From MGBC114079 sp964531385 (lineage in GTDB: Bacteria; Bacillota; Clostridia; Lachnospirales; CAG-274): a stretch of 64,000 nucleotides of DNA. Within the stretch, counting starts at the first letter, position 1, and each line of letters starts with the position of its first letter. The translations under genes were made by a program, and so were the position numbers. The notes beneath the pieces are model-generated. The model was given only the letters and a program-made list of their open reading frames with translations, had not been told where the DNA came from and did not search any database. The stretch covers positions 1 to 64,000 of the forward strand of contig CAZHGC010000002.1 of assembly GCA_964531385.1 (NCBI GenBank), written 5' to 3'. This document shows positions 17,899 to 28,200 of this stretch, piece by piece.

Positions 17899-19083
17899 CT
17901 ATGCTTTTCGGTAAAGATCCACATACTCTTTAAATTTTTTTGTTTTGTCAAATTTTGCTGCGTAATTGATGCATAACGTCTCACTATACGGTTGCTCCTC
18001 ACAAATACGAATTATCTCACGCTCCATAGCATCTATATCATCACAGGGAACTACAACTCCGCAGCTTTCATCATAGCATTCGGAAGATCCTCCGGTTCTA
18101 AATGTAATTCCAGGAGTACCGCACGCCAGTGCTTCGATATTAACCAAGCCGAAAACTTCTTCTCTTGTCGGATTGATAAAAACATCTGCCGCTGTGTATA
18201 TCTCTGCAAGCTCCTTTTGATTTCGAGTATGATGTATTGATGCAATACTGTCAGGCAGAAGTTTATCAACTGCATCATCTGTCCCAACCATAACAATTTG
18301 ATATCTGTCCAAATCAAGTCTCCGCGCAAGCTCAATAAAGACATCCGGTCCCTTGCGCATCAACCACTTATCTGCAACCCCCAAAACAAGGAACTTAGCA
18401 GTGCAGTCATACTTATCTCGAAAATCACTCGGCGTAGGCTTAAAGATGTTTATGTCGATTCCGTTGTTTATCACCTTTATCGGATAATTTCTCATAAATG
18501 AGCTTTTCACAATATTCTTTAGCCACTCTGACGGAGTAATAACCGTCATCTCCGCTCCGCTCAACGCTGCTCTTTTCTTTTGATACAATTCACAGCTTCT
18601 GTCCATAAACCAGCTAAACTGTCTTCTCTGAGGGCAAGAAAAACATCCGTTTTTCCATTTATCACATTTCTCAAGTGTAAAATGCGGACAGTATGCGGTA
18701 AACGCCCAACAATCATGAAATGTCCAAAAAATACGAATCTTTTTCTTTTTCAGATACTTAAACAAAGTCTCTATATTGCAGCCATGACCATGTAAATTAT
18801 GTAAATGAACTACCTCCGGCTGTATTTTTTCAAGATATGAAATAAGCCTTTTTGTTGCAATATTGGAATTGAAGCCGTATCTTCCATTTAATCTGGATAT
18901 TAGGGCCTGCCCTTTTATATAAAGATCTGATGTATACTTAATCGCACAGCTGTAATCACTATATCCGGAGCTGTAAAAAATATAATTCTCCACACCGTAC
19001 TGACTCAAAAGCTTACTGACTTCAAGACAAATTTTTCCGGTGCTTCCCTCTCCGCAAGTAATATTTATTTGTACTATTTTCAT
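17899..19083 (-). CDS. glycosyltransferase family 4
   Basis: A 394-residue GT-B enzyme. MKIVQINITCGEGSTGKI is the nucleotide-sugar-side N-terminus seen in WcaL/WcaK-like transferases; HLHNLHGHGCN and TFHDCWAFTAYCPHF with a Cys-rich patch (CDKWKNGCFSCP) follow. The donor-binding E-x7-E motif lies in EEVFGLVNIEALACGTP. The start at 19,081-19,083 is chosen because GGGAGAG precedes it; an in-frame ATG seven codons upstream lacks a site. It belongs to the exopolysaccharide operon and overlaps neither neighbour. Confidence 0.88.
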   Translation of the reverse strand: MKIVQINITCGEGSTGKICLEVSKLLSQYGVENYIFYSSGYSDYSCAIKYTSDLYIKGQALISRLNGRYGFNSNIATKRLISYLEKIQPEVVHLHNLHGHGCNIETLFKYLKKKKIRIFWTFHDCWAFTAYCPHFTLEKCDKWKNGCFSCPQRRQFSWFMDRSCELYQKKRAALSGAEMTVITPSEWLKNIVKSSFMRNYPIKVINNGIDINIFKPTPSDFRDKYDCTAKFLVLGVADKWLMRKGPDVFIELARRLDLDRYQIVMVGTDDAVDKLLPDSIASIHHTRNQKELAEIYTAADVFINPTREEVFGLVNIEALACGTPGITFRTGGSSECYDESCGVVVPCDDIDAMEREIIRICEEQPYSETLCINYAAKFDKTKKFKEYVDLYRKA

Positions 19084-19190
19084 ATGCTCTCCCTGAAGAA
19101 ACAAACACCCTATTTATGCGGTTGTTTTTTTACAAGTGATATAATGAATTCATGCTGCATTCCGCTAAATGTGCGTCTATCAATCAAAAT

Positions 19191-19268
19191 CAGCCGGACT
19201 TATCCGTTGCCCGTCGCACGCCACGTGGAGGCTTTGATTTAGTGCGACTGCCCCCATTAAGGGGGGCG
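19191..19268. repeat. structured repeat, copy 1, just after the phosphodiester-glycosidase gene A stop codon
   Basis: About 78 bases lying 5 bases beyond the stop of gene A. It is homologous to 24,445-24,524. Paired segments are GTCGCAC/GTGCGAC (19,213-19,219 with 19,242-19,248), CGGA/TCCG around CTTA (19,195-19,206) and a GCCCCC/GGGGGGC hairpin (19,250-19,268) followed on the plus strand by a T-run. Pair-preserving differences from copy 2 suggest the fold matters. It could be a 3' RNA element, a terminator or an interspersed repeat. Confidence 0.6.
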
Positions 19269-19273
19269 TTTTT

Positions 19274-22200
19274 TTACTTCTCGGAAATCAATTTTCCGTC
19301 TGCTCCGAAGGTATAGTATCCCGGGATCAAATTGGTTCCGTATACCATGGCAGCCGAAAGGAATACCCGCTTATTTACTGCATACTTGTTGAATTCACAA
19401 ACGTAGTAATAGCTGCCCTTATATTCCGCAATCTGATATGCCTTCTGCTTTACTCCGTTTATGTAGAAGTATCCGTCTGCATTAGGACNNNNNNNNNNNN
19501 NNNNNNNNNNNNNNNNNNNNNNNNNNNNNNNNNNNNNNNNNNNNNNNNNNNNNNNNNNNNNNNNNNNNNNNNNNNNNNNNNNNNNNNNCATACAGATGAT
19601 ATGCCTTCTGCTTTACTCCGTTTATGTAGAAGTATCCGTCTGCATTAGGACCGTTGTTTACTATCATGCAACCTTCCGAGTCAAACTCGTAATAGCCAGC
19701 CACAAACGGCGTTCCTTCAAGCATGTCTGCGCTTACGTACACTCTCTTATTCACGGCATACTTGTTGAAGTCATACGTAAGATAATAATTACCCTCGAAC
19801 TCATACAGATGATATGCCTTCTGCTTTACTCCGTTTATGTAGAAGTATCCGTCTGCGTTCGGACCGTTGTTCACTATCATGCGACCCTGATCATCGAAAT
19901 CATAGTATCCGGGCAAGAAAGGAGTTCCGGTAAGCATATCCGCACTCACGTAAATTCTTCTGCTTACTGCATACTTATGAAAATCATACGTAAGATAGTA
20001 ATAGCCTTCGTATTCAAACAAATGGTATGCGTTCTGACGAACTCCGTTAATATAGAAATAACCATCTGATTTAGGTCCGCTGTTAGATACAAGCTTTCCT
20101 TCGGGATCAAATTCATACTCGCCCGCTGTAAGCGAAGTACCCTCAACAATACCGTCATCAAGCGTTATCTTTACGTTAACAGCATATTTACCGTCATCGC
20201 AAATATAGTAGTACGCATTCTCATACTTGATCAGCTNNNNNNNNNNNNNNNNNNNNNNNNNNNNNNNNNNNNNNNNNNNNNNNNNNNNNNNNNNNNNNNN
20301 NNNNNNNNNNNNNNNNNNNNNNNNNNNNNNNNNNNNGATGTGCGCTCTGTTTTACACTGTTGATATAGAAATATCCGTCTGCATTCGGACCGTTCTTGAT
20401 AACGAGCTTTCCTTCTGCGTCAAAGTCGTATTCGCCTGCCATAAAAGGTGTGTTTTCAAGTACAGAAGCATCAATTGAAACCGTTGCACTTACAGCAAAT
20501 TTGCCGTCATCGCAAATATAATAGTACGCATTCTCATACTTGATCAGCTGATGTGCGCTCTGTTTTACACTGTTGATATAGAAATATCCGTCTGCATTCG
20601 GACCATTCTTTACTACCATTCGACCTTCCGAATCAAATGCATAATTGCCGTAAGGAAGACCTGTTCCCTCAAGCCAATCACGCGTGACATAGACAGTTCT
20701 GTTTTTTGCAATCTTATAGCTGTCATATACAAGGTAGTAATTACCGTTGAGTGAAACAATTTGATACGGTTTCAGTCGTATGCCATCAACAAACACAAAG
20801 TCATCGTATATGCCTGTGTACGGCTTTGCCTTACCGTCGTCGCCGCAGTCATAGGCAATAACAGTTGTACTGTTTGATTCATGTGTAGTTGCAATTCCGC
20901 GCACCATAAATCCGCTTGAATCGAACATATATTTATCACCGTCAATCTCAACTACACGGTAGAATACATTCTGAGACACATTTTTATAGAACGAAGGACC
21001 ATACCAACATATAATCTGTGTTCCCATTGTGACCCACGCGTGACTCATCACCTTGCCGTTTTCAAAATCAAAAGTTATGCCATCTGTGGTCTTAGCACTT
21101 CCGTTTGCAGCCTTAAAGGTACCGGGCATGAAATAATACCACGCGTCGTCTATTTGGTACCACCCGCTCTTGACTTCGTCGTTTACTGCGTAGTACAGCT
21201 CGCCGTTCATTTTGAACAGACCGGTGCCGGGGTGGTAGGGCTCGTTGCAGGTCTTGCAGATGAACTTGCCGTTTACGAGGCTGTAGCTGTGACCGGTCGG
21301 CTCGACTCTCTCGCCCCACTCAACCACGCTGTGGCACGCCTCGCAATATGTCTGTCCGTTAAAGCCGGCAGTGGTACACGTTGCCGCGATATCCGCAGGC
21401 GCTCCTGCGGTATGAACGTGCGTCGAGGTCTTGCCCTGCATTGCAAACTTGGGGTCGCCTGTAACGTATGTACCGTCTGTCTTGAAATATCCCGCGCTTC
21501 TGTAGCGGTTATGCTCGGTTATAACGTTGATCTGCTTCTGCGAGAAGGTAGCGGTAGCACCGTCTGTGTATTCTGCGACGATGGACTCCGCTGTCAGCTC
21601 AATGCGTACAAGGCGGTCGCGGTCGGTCACCCACATTGTCGTGGGGTCTCCGACGGTCTTGTACTCGTTTCCGTTAGAGACATAGTCCTTGAATTCCGGA
21701 TTCAGGTAAGTCTTTGTCTGCCATACGCGGACGGGAAGTGCGGCGAGCACTGTCTTTCCGGAGAGTGCGGCCTTATCCGTTACCGTGAGCGTGATGCTTG
21801 CGGTGTTGGTGAGAGGATCAACGGAATACGACATCTCCACGCCGTAAGCGAGGCTTGTTCCCTTGAGCTCCCACTCGTTGAGAGAATCAAGGTCTATCTT
21901 CAGCTGAACGGACTTGATGCCCTCGGCATTCTCTGCCACAACGTCGAAATACTCGACCGAGCCCGCGAGAGGCTGAACGTCCGCTGCCGCTCTGCGAACG
22001 ACTGCGACGTCTCCGTTATCGGTATTTACTGTCACCTGTCGGGTCGTAAAGCCGACGTTTCCGCTGTTATCCTCGATCTCGAAGCGGAAGGTATGAGTTC
22101 CGTCTGCGAGAGTGATATCGGAAAGCGTGATAACGCCGTTGCTGTCGCATCTGTAGAGCTCGCTTGAAAGGAGGACGCCGTCAACGTAGACCTTAGCGCT

Positions 22201-24417
22201 CTTTGCATTGATACCCGTGTAATTGCCCTTTGTGTCGTCCTGAGCGACAGCCTTGACGATAACGGTGTTCGTATTTACGGTCTGACCGTTCATAGGAGCG
22301 GAGGTGTCAAGACCTGTGCTGATGCTGACCGAGGTGAACTTCGGTATCTCACGGTCTGCGGTAGCATTCGAATAGTCAAGCGTTACGTCGTCGATGAAAA
22401 GCGTGAACTTGTCAAAAACATTCGCGTAGGTCTCATCGGGGTCTGTCATGTAAATCGAGAAGCGGGACCACTCGTACCATGTCTTTATGACATTTCCGTC
22501 GTCATCCTTTTGTTCCTTCTCGGAGAATACGGAGGACGTGGGCGCGCTGATGTGATACCATCCCTCCTCGGTGATGCCGTGGTTTGCGGGATAGAACTCA
22601 TAGCCGCCGATATCGAACTCGAGGGAGTTGGCGTCCTTCGGGATATATATCCACATGCTGACAGCCGTCGGCTCGAGCGTCGCGAGAGTTACGGTGGGGA
22701 AATTGAATCTTACAGCCTTGTAGCCGGACGCTGTCGTCTCGGAGAAATCCGCAACGAGGGCTGCGGAGTAGCTGCCGTTTCTGACCTTACCCGTGGCAGC
22801 GTCGGCAAGCCTTACCTCAGCCTTTTCCCACTGACCCCACAGCGGAGTACCCTTGCTCTTGTAAGCGCTTTCGCCGCTCCAGCCGGCTACGCTGCCGTTT
22901 TCGAAGTCAAATATCGTCTCGGACGCCTTGCCGAACTTGATATTGGCAACAGCTGTGCGGCTCTCGTCCCAGACGCACTTCGCCGTAACCGTACCGCCCG
23001 TAATGCCGGCACTCTCGGCGCAGGTCGTGTAGGACTTTCCGTTTACCGTGCCCATGCGCGGGTCGCCAAGCTCAAAGCGAACGTCGCCGTCCTTCATCGC
23101 AACGGTATTGAGGCCGTTGTTTGTCGTTCCGACGACCGTCAGGTCGAAGGTCTTGCTATAGGGAACTGTCATATTGGGCGTGGTGAAGGCAATATCGGGA
23201 ATCACGACGTGAATTACCGTTTCGCCGACGACCCTGCCGTCGTACACCATCTGAAGCTTGGCATCTCCCGTCTTGCCGCTCGAGGTGAACACGCCGTTTT
23301 CAACAGTACCCATTGTCGCGTCCTCGACTCGGAGCGTCGTGCCCTCGGGGATCTCCGCCGAGGTGCCTGCGGGACTGACGCCGACTGCGCTGAGCTTAAC
23401 TGCGGACTGCGGAGTTACCCAGTCGTCCTCTGCCGTAAGGATCGCGCTGTCGAAAACATTGGAGGGGAGAGCTGTGGAGGCGATGATGATACCTGCGGAA
23501 ATTGCACGCTCGGAGCCGTCGGAGGGACGGTTGATGACCTCAACCGTGTCCTTGCCCGCGGGCTTGGAGGCATAGGTCGCAGAGCCGCCGCCGTCGAGGT
23601 TGATAGCGTTAACGCAGCCCATCTCGAGCAGTATCTGAGCGAGCTCGTGAGCGGTCGCGCCGCAGGAGAAGGGCTCCTGACGTCCGTCGGCAACCATGAA
23701 TACAGCCTTACCGTCGGCTGTAACGCCGGCGCAGGCGCGCGACTGACGTGTTACCATATAGGAATCAGTGTAGCCGGAGGTAACGTCCTCGCCGTTGCGG
23801 ACAAGCCAGCAGTTACCGGCAGCAGCCTGCCAGATCGTGCTTTTTCCGTCGCTGTCGACGTACTTGCCGAGGTTCCTTGCGTAGTCGATGACAGCGGTCT
23901 TGCCGTCGTTCAGGATGGCAAAGAAGTTGTCATAGCTGTTTGTGCCGAAGGAGACGCCGTCGATAAAGGTAATACCCATCGGCTGACCCGTCGACATGTT
24001 GTAGAAGGAGGAGTTAACACCTGCTACAACATTGTAGTTTTCGCTGATAAAGTTTGCATCGTTGGGGTTTGTATACTTTTTGTTGGCGTAGGCTGCCTGC
24101 TCGGTCAGCTTTGCCATACCCAAAATGCGGTCCTCATACTGATTGAGGTAGGAGGACTGAACTACAACGTCGTCGCGGGTTATGTCCGCTGTAGCGACGT
24201 AGTAGACCATCTGCTTGCCGTCGGCGGCATAAGCATACTTAATATTCTGCGTAACGCCGGGGGCAAGAGTCGTCTCGGTATCCTTGTACACCGTATGAGT
24301 CGGTGCAGAGGCCGCCGAGGTTTCCGATGCGGCAAGCGCGGACGCCGGGAAGAGTCCTAAAAGCATGACCGCAACAAGCAGAGCCGACAGTGCTCTGATT
24401 TGCTTTGGAAAGTTCAT
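19274..24417 (-). CDS. giant secreted phosphodiester glycosidase (NAGPA-type) with 71-residue C-terminal repeats, gene A; crosses two scaffold gaps
   Basis: A secreted surface protein. Signal peptide 1-29 (ends FPASALA); phosphodiester glycosidase domain (PF09992 type) about 60-315 with VAGVNSSFYN, NLDGGGSATY at 273-282 and RPSDGSER at 297-304; Ig-like linkers; a jelly-roll, carbohydrate-binding-like region about 510-690; another beta domain; a cohesin-like stretch about 805-920; a CxxC zinc-ribbon-like module with EACH and CKTC; choline-binding-like GWYQIDDAWYYF; then 71-residue repeats to the end. The gaps break the displayed frame at 20,237 and 19,489. Matching the flanks to neighbouring repeats predicts true gaps of 0 and 150 bases (plus any multiple of 213). 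That gives 5,094 bases, an intact frame of about 1,697 residues, so I treat it as one live gene. AGGAG precedes the ATG. Domain calls beyond NAGPA are inference. Confidence 0.85.
19489..19588. other. scaffold gap, 100 N
   Basis: Exactly 100 N within the repeats of gene A. Aligning both flanks with the neighbouring repeat (19,652-19,801) predicts 150 missing bases, or 150 plus a multiple of 213. Confidence 0.95.
20237..20336. other. scaffold gap, 100 N
   Basis: Exactly 100 N. The flanks TGATCAGCT and GATGTGCGCT abut exactly in the next repeat (20,541-20,560), so the predicted missing length is 0 or a multiple of 213 bases. Confidence 0.95.
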
Positions 24418-24444
24418 GTCTGTTTCTCCTATTTTATTTCGGAT

Positions 24445-24524
24445 CAGCCGTGCCGAAGCACGTTGCCCGCCGCACGCCCCGTGGAGGCTCCGATTTTTGT
24501 GCGGCTCCCCCCCGAAGGGGGTGA
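24445..24524. repeat. structured repeat, copy 2, between phosphodiester-glycosidase genes B and A
   Basis: About 80 bases beginning 2 bases after the stop of gene B and ending 28 bases before the start of gene A. Pairs: GCCGCAC/GTGCGGC (24,469-24,475 with 24,499-24,505), CGTGC-CGAA-GCACG (24,449-24,462) and a C-rich/G-rich hairpin (about 24,506-24,522). The shared single-stranded core GTTGCCCG and the segment CGTGGAGGCT are conserved with copy 1. Confidence 0.6.
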
Positions 24525-24525
24525 G

Positions 24526-25215
24526 TCAGGTCAAAATCATTTTTCCGTCCTCATCAAACTCATAATAACCGGGTTTAATTAAAATCCCTGTTATCATATC
24601 AGCACTTACGTACACTTTCTTGCTTACCGCATACTTGTGGAAATCGTATGTCAGATAGTAATTTCCTTCATACTCAAACAGGTGATACGCCTTCTGCTTT
24701 ACTCNNNNNNNNNNNNNNNNNNNNNNNNNNNNNNNNNNNNNNNNNNNNNNNNNNNNNNNNNNNNNNNNNNNNNNNNNNNNNNNNNNNNNNNNNNNNNNNN
24801 NNNNCACTATCATTCGTCCGTCTGCACCAAATTCAAAGTATCCCGGTGCAAACAATGTCTCTTCGAGCATGTCCGCTGTAAGATATATTTTCTTGCTTAC
24901 CGCATACTTGTGGAAATCATACGTCAGATAGTAATTTCCTTCATACTCAAACAGGTGATACGCCTTCTGCTTTACTCCGTTGATGTAAAAATATCCGTCC
25001 GCGTCCGGTCCGTTCTTCACTATCATTCGTCCGTCTGCACCAAATTCAAAGTATCCCGGTGCAAACAATGTCCCTTCGAGCACAGTAGAATCAAGATAAA
25101 CCTTTTTGCTAGCAACATATTTGTGGAATTCCGCAACGTAATAATAGCTTCCGTTGACTTCAACAAGACTATAAGCGTGAACTTGCTGCCCATTCTTGTA
25201 AACACGTCCGCCTAT
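24526..25215 (-). repeat. tandem 213-base (71-residue) repeats in gene B
   Basis: Three units, the last two nearly identical in DNA (24,630 onward and 24,903 onward, which are 273 bases apart only because of the 100-N filler). Core residues are VKQKAYHLFEYEGNYYLTYD and APGYFEFGADGRMIV. Confidence 0.85.
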
Positions 25216-28200
25216 TGCCCCATCGTATATCACCATTTTTCCGTCAGCGCCGAAACTATATGTTCCGGAATTGATATATTCGTTCGCCTCAACATAAACG
25301 GTCTGGCTCTTGGCTGTACACCAGAAACGGTCAAAACCGCTTCCTACTCCGCCATAGTAATACGAACCATCAATATACGCAAGCCCCTTTTGAGTCTCGC
25401 CGTTCTTAACGATATAGTAATCGCCGTTAAGCTCATAAAGCCCATCATCCGGATGTGTATTTTTGTCTGCCGCTCCGTCCTTGCCAAAATCATACCATAT
25501 TCCTGGTGAGGCGGGGTTATCCTTAACGAAGCGTATTCCCGTATACATATAGCAATCTGTACCGAAATAGTAATCTTTTCCGTCAATTTCAACCCATATT
25601 CGCTGATAATATGCCGGGCCATAGCTATATCTTATTCCGTTCGCGGATGTGACCCATTCGCCATGTGCGAGAATACCGTTTTTATCAAAGGTATATGTTA
25701 CCCCGTTGATGTTCTTTGATCCTGTTTCAAGCTCAAATGAATTAAAATCCGCGTAGCAGTATCCGTCGCTAGCAGTCTGCCAACCGATCTGAAGCTTACT
25801 CTGAATTGCATAATACTTCTTCCCGTTCATCTCAAAGATACCGGTTCCCGCATTATAAATATCATTGCACGCCGTGCAGACAAACTGTCCGTTTGCGATA
25901 GTATAATCGTGTCTTGAATCAACACTCGTTCCCCAGTCAACAACAGAAGCACATGTAGTGCAATATGTTCTGCCGCAGTATCCGTCCTCCGCACAAGTAG
26001 CAGCCTTGTCTTCTACCTCTGTCAAAGAATGAATATGCAGCCAATCATATGTTTTGTTCCCTGCATAAATAGTTCTCGGGTCGGAATACCAAAGCGTATC
26101 TACGCGGAAATACTCATTTGAAAAAGTGTTTGCAACATTAGATGTGTATTCGTCAACATACACAATTTCTCCGCGAAGTATCTCGAGCTTCAGATCCTGC
26201 GGCCATGCAAACACCTGACCATCGCTTGTTCTTCCGCTTTTGAAACCTTCGGGCGTAGCAAAGCCTACACTCTCCCAATAAGCCTTTTCCGTCTCGTTGT
26301 AGATATCTTCCCAATCGATAATCCTAATCGGAAGCTGCGCAAGCGTTGCCAAACCGTGCTCCTTGTTTTCTCCGGTGCGCGTAATAGTGATAGTAGCTGT
26401 CGCCTCATAAGGATCAATACTCCAATTTGCACTGAAGCCGTCAGCAACTGTCATGTGCTCAAGCTCCCAATGGTTTACGCTGTTTTTGTCGATAACTACA
26501 GTTACAGACTTTACAGTCTCAATCATATTTGCATTGAGATTCATCAGATAAAGCGAGCCGTTCGGCAATTTGTCAAGACTTATATCTGCCGGCACAAGAG
26601 TAATCGTAGACGTTTTCACACCTGAATCGACATTTATCCAACGAGTCTTTCGCGTCTCATTTCCCTGTTTGTCAGCAATCACAAAGGTAACTCTGTGAAC
26701 CCCGTCCGCAACTGCATAATTGTCAAGGGTAATATATTCTCTGCTCGCCTTCGCCGGAGTCTCAACTCCATCCACAAGTATCTTGGCAGTCGAATAGTTA
26801 AGACCGGTGTAATTAACCCTTGTAGTGTCTTCTTTAACAGTTGCGCGTAAAGAAAGAACGTTACTGTTTACGGTAAGCATTTCGCATTTAAGCGTATTGA
26901 GAACATTCTTAACAAGGGGTGTCACAGCTTCGTTATCCCCGAGATATACCATATCTGTAATAGTCGGCGCCTCTCTGTCTTCAACTGCATCCGAATAGTC
27001 GACTTGTATTGAATCAATATAGACTGTATATTTACCGTTCACGGTACCCGCGTTAAACATGGTTGAAGAATTGCTGTTAGGGACAGATGCATGCCACTGA
27101 AGATCAAACATTGCAAGATTGTCTGCAAGATCTGAAAGGTTTCCAAGGACATATTTTTTTGATGAATCTATCTCTGCCTTAAAATATATCCACTTACCTT
27201 CATTGCCATCTTCCTCGACATGATTATACCAGTCAACTGCCTGCATTGTGTAATACAGCTTTGCCCCACTCAAGGTGCCGTCGGCATTTAGCTCACGTAA
27301 AATCAAACGAACTCGAGGTGTCCACAGCTCTCCTGGAATATATACCCATGCGCCAACTGTTTTTGCACCTTCTATAACTGTTCGTTCCTTGGGCATAAGC
27401 TGAAATCTCATCGCCTGATTGACAGGATTGCCCATATCAGTTACATTAATCTCAAATCTGAGCGAGCCACTGCCGTCGTGAACCTTGCCGTCAGATTTGC
27501 TTGCCTGACTAATGCTTACATTGTCCGACCGATATGCATTGCCCGGCCATCCCATAGCATTACAGAAAAAGTCACCGATATCCGATGGATTATCAAAGCT
27601 CCAAAGCACCTCGGTTGCCTTTCCGAGAGACACAGTAAATGTGATATCAGTTTTCCCCCCATACTTATATGTAGCTTTTAACGTAGCAGAAGTAACATTC
27701 GTATCTGACGCCGCAACAAAATCAAAGCCATCCATATGTCCGGCTTCTGAAGGCTCAACAGCGAAGTCAAAGGCTTTAGAAGAAACATAGACCTCTTTCT
27801 CCTCGCCTTCAATATCAGACATCATATTTTGAAGACCGATATTGGTCGACTTACCGTACGGAACTGTAATGTTTGTATTAACAGCAGATATAAACGGATC
27901 CATGACTGTAATTTCACAGCTTCCAACCATAGTTCCGCTATAATTTACGAAAATCTCAAGCTCTCCGGTCTTTCCGCTTGAAATAAATCTTCCGTCATTC
28001 ACTGTTCCAAAGCTGTCATCAGAAAGGCTCCATGTCATACCCTCCGGCATCTCCATTGCATATCCGTGGGTATCAAATATCTTCGCAGTAAATACATACT
28101 CCGAGTTTGGAGCAAACGCTGTATATTCGCTTTCGATTTCAGCGCTTCCGACCACACCCGTGGGGGCAACGTTTGATGTTATCAGAACACTGTTCAATGT

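Larger units (their letters stand above)
19274..20830 (-). repeat. tandem 213-base (71-residue) repeats in gene A
   Basis: At least seven units, each built like ADGYFYINGVKQKAY - HLYEFEGNYYLTYDF - KYAVNKRVYVSADM - EGTPF - GYYEFDSEGCMIVNNGP. The first is divergent (about 20,830-20,620). Nearly identical DNA recurs with a 213-base period, for example at 19,589 and 19,802 and at 20,337 and 20,550. The form suggests a beta-rich wall- or glycan-binding repeat, distantly like choline-binding repeats; I know no named family for it. Confidence 0.85.

Noticed and set aside
19250..19275. Simple terminator of gene A
   Set aside because: The T-run follows the hairpin only on the plus strand, while gene A is on the minus strand; kept as part of the structured repeat.
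19274..20236. Gene A as a pseudogene broken by frameshifts
   Set aside because: The breaks coincide exactly with 100-N fillers; repeat-based gap lengths restore one frame.
19589..20760. CRISPR-like array
   Set aside because: The 213-base repeats are coding and in frame, with no spacers.
22510..24360. Open frame of 616 codons on the plus strand opposite gene A
   Set aside because: No family features, antisense to a clear signal peptide and NAGPA domain.
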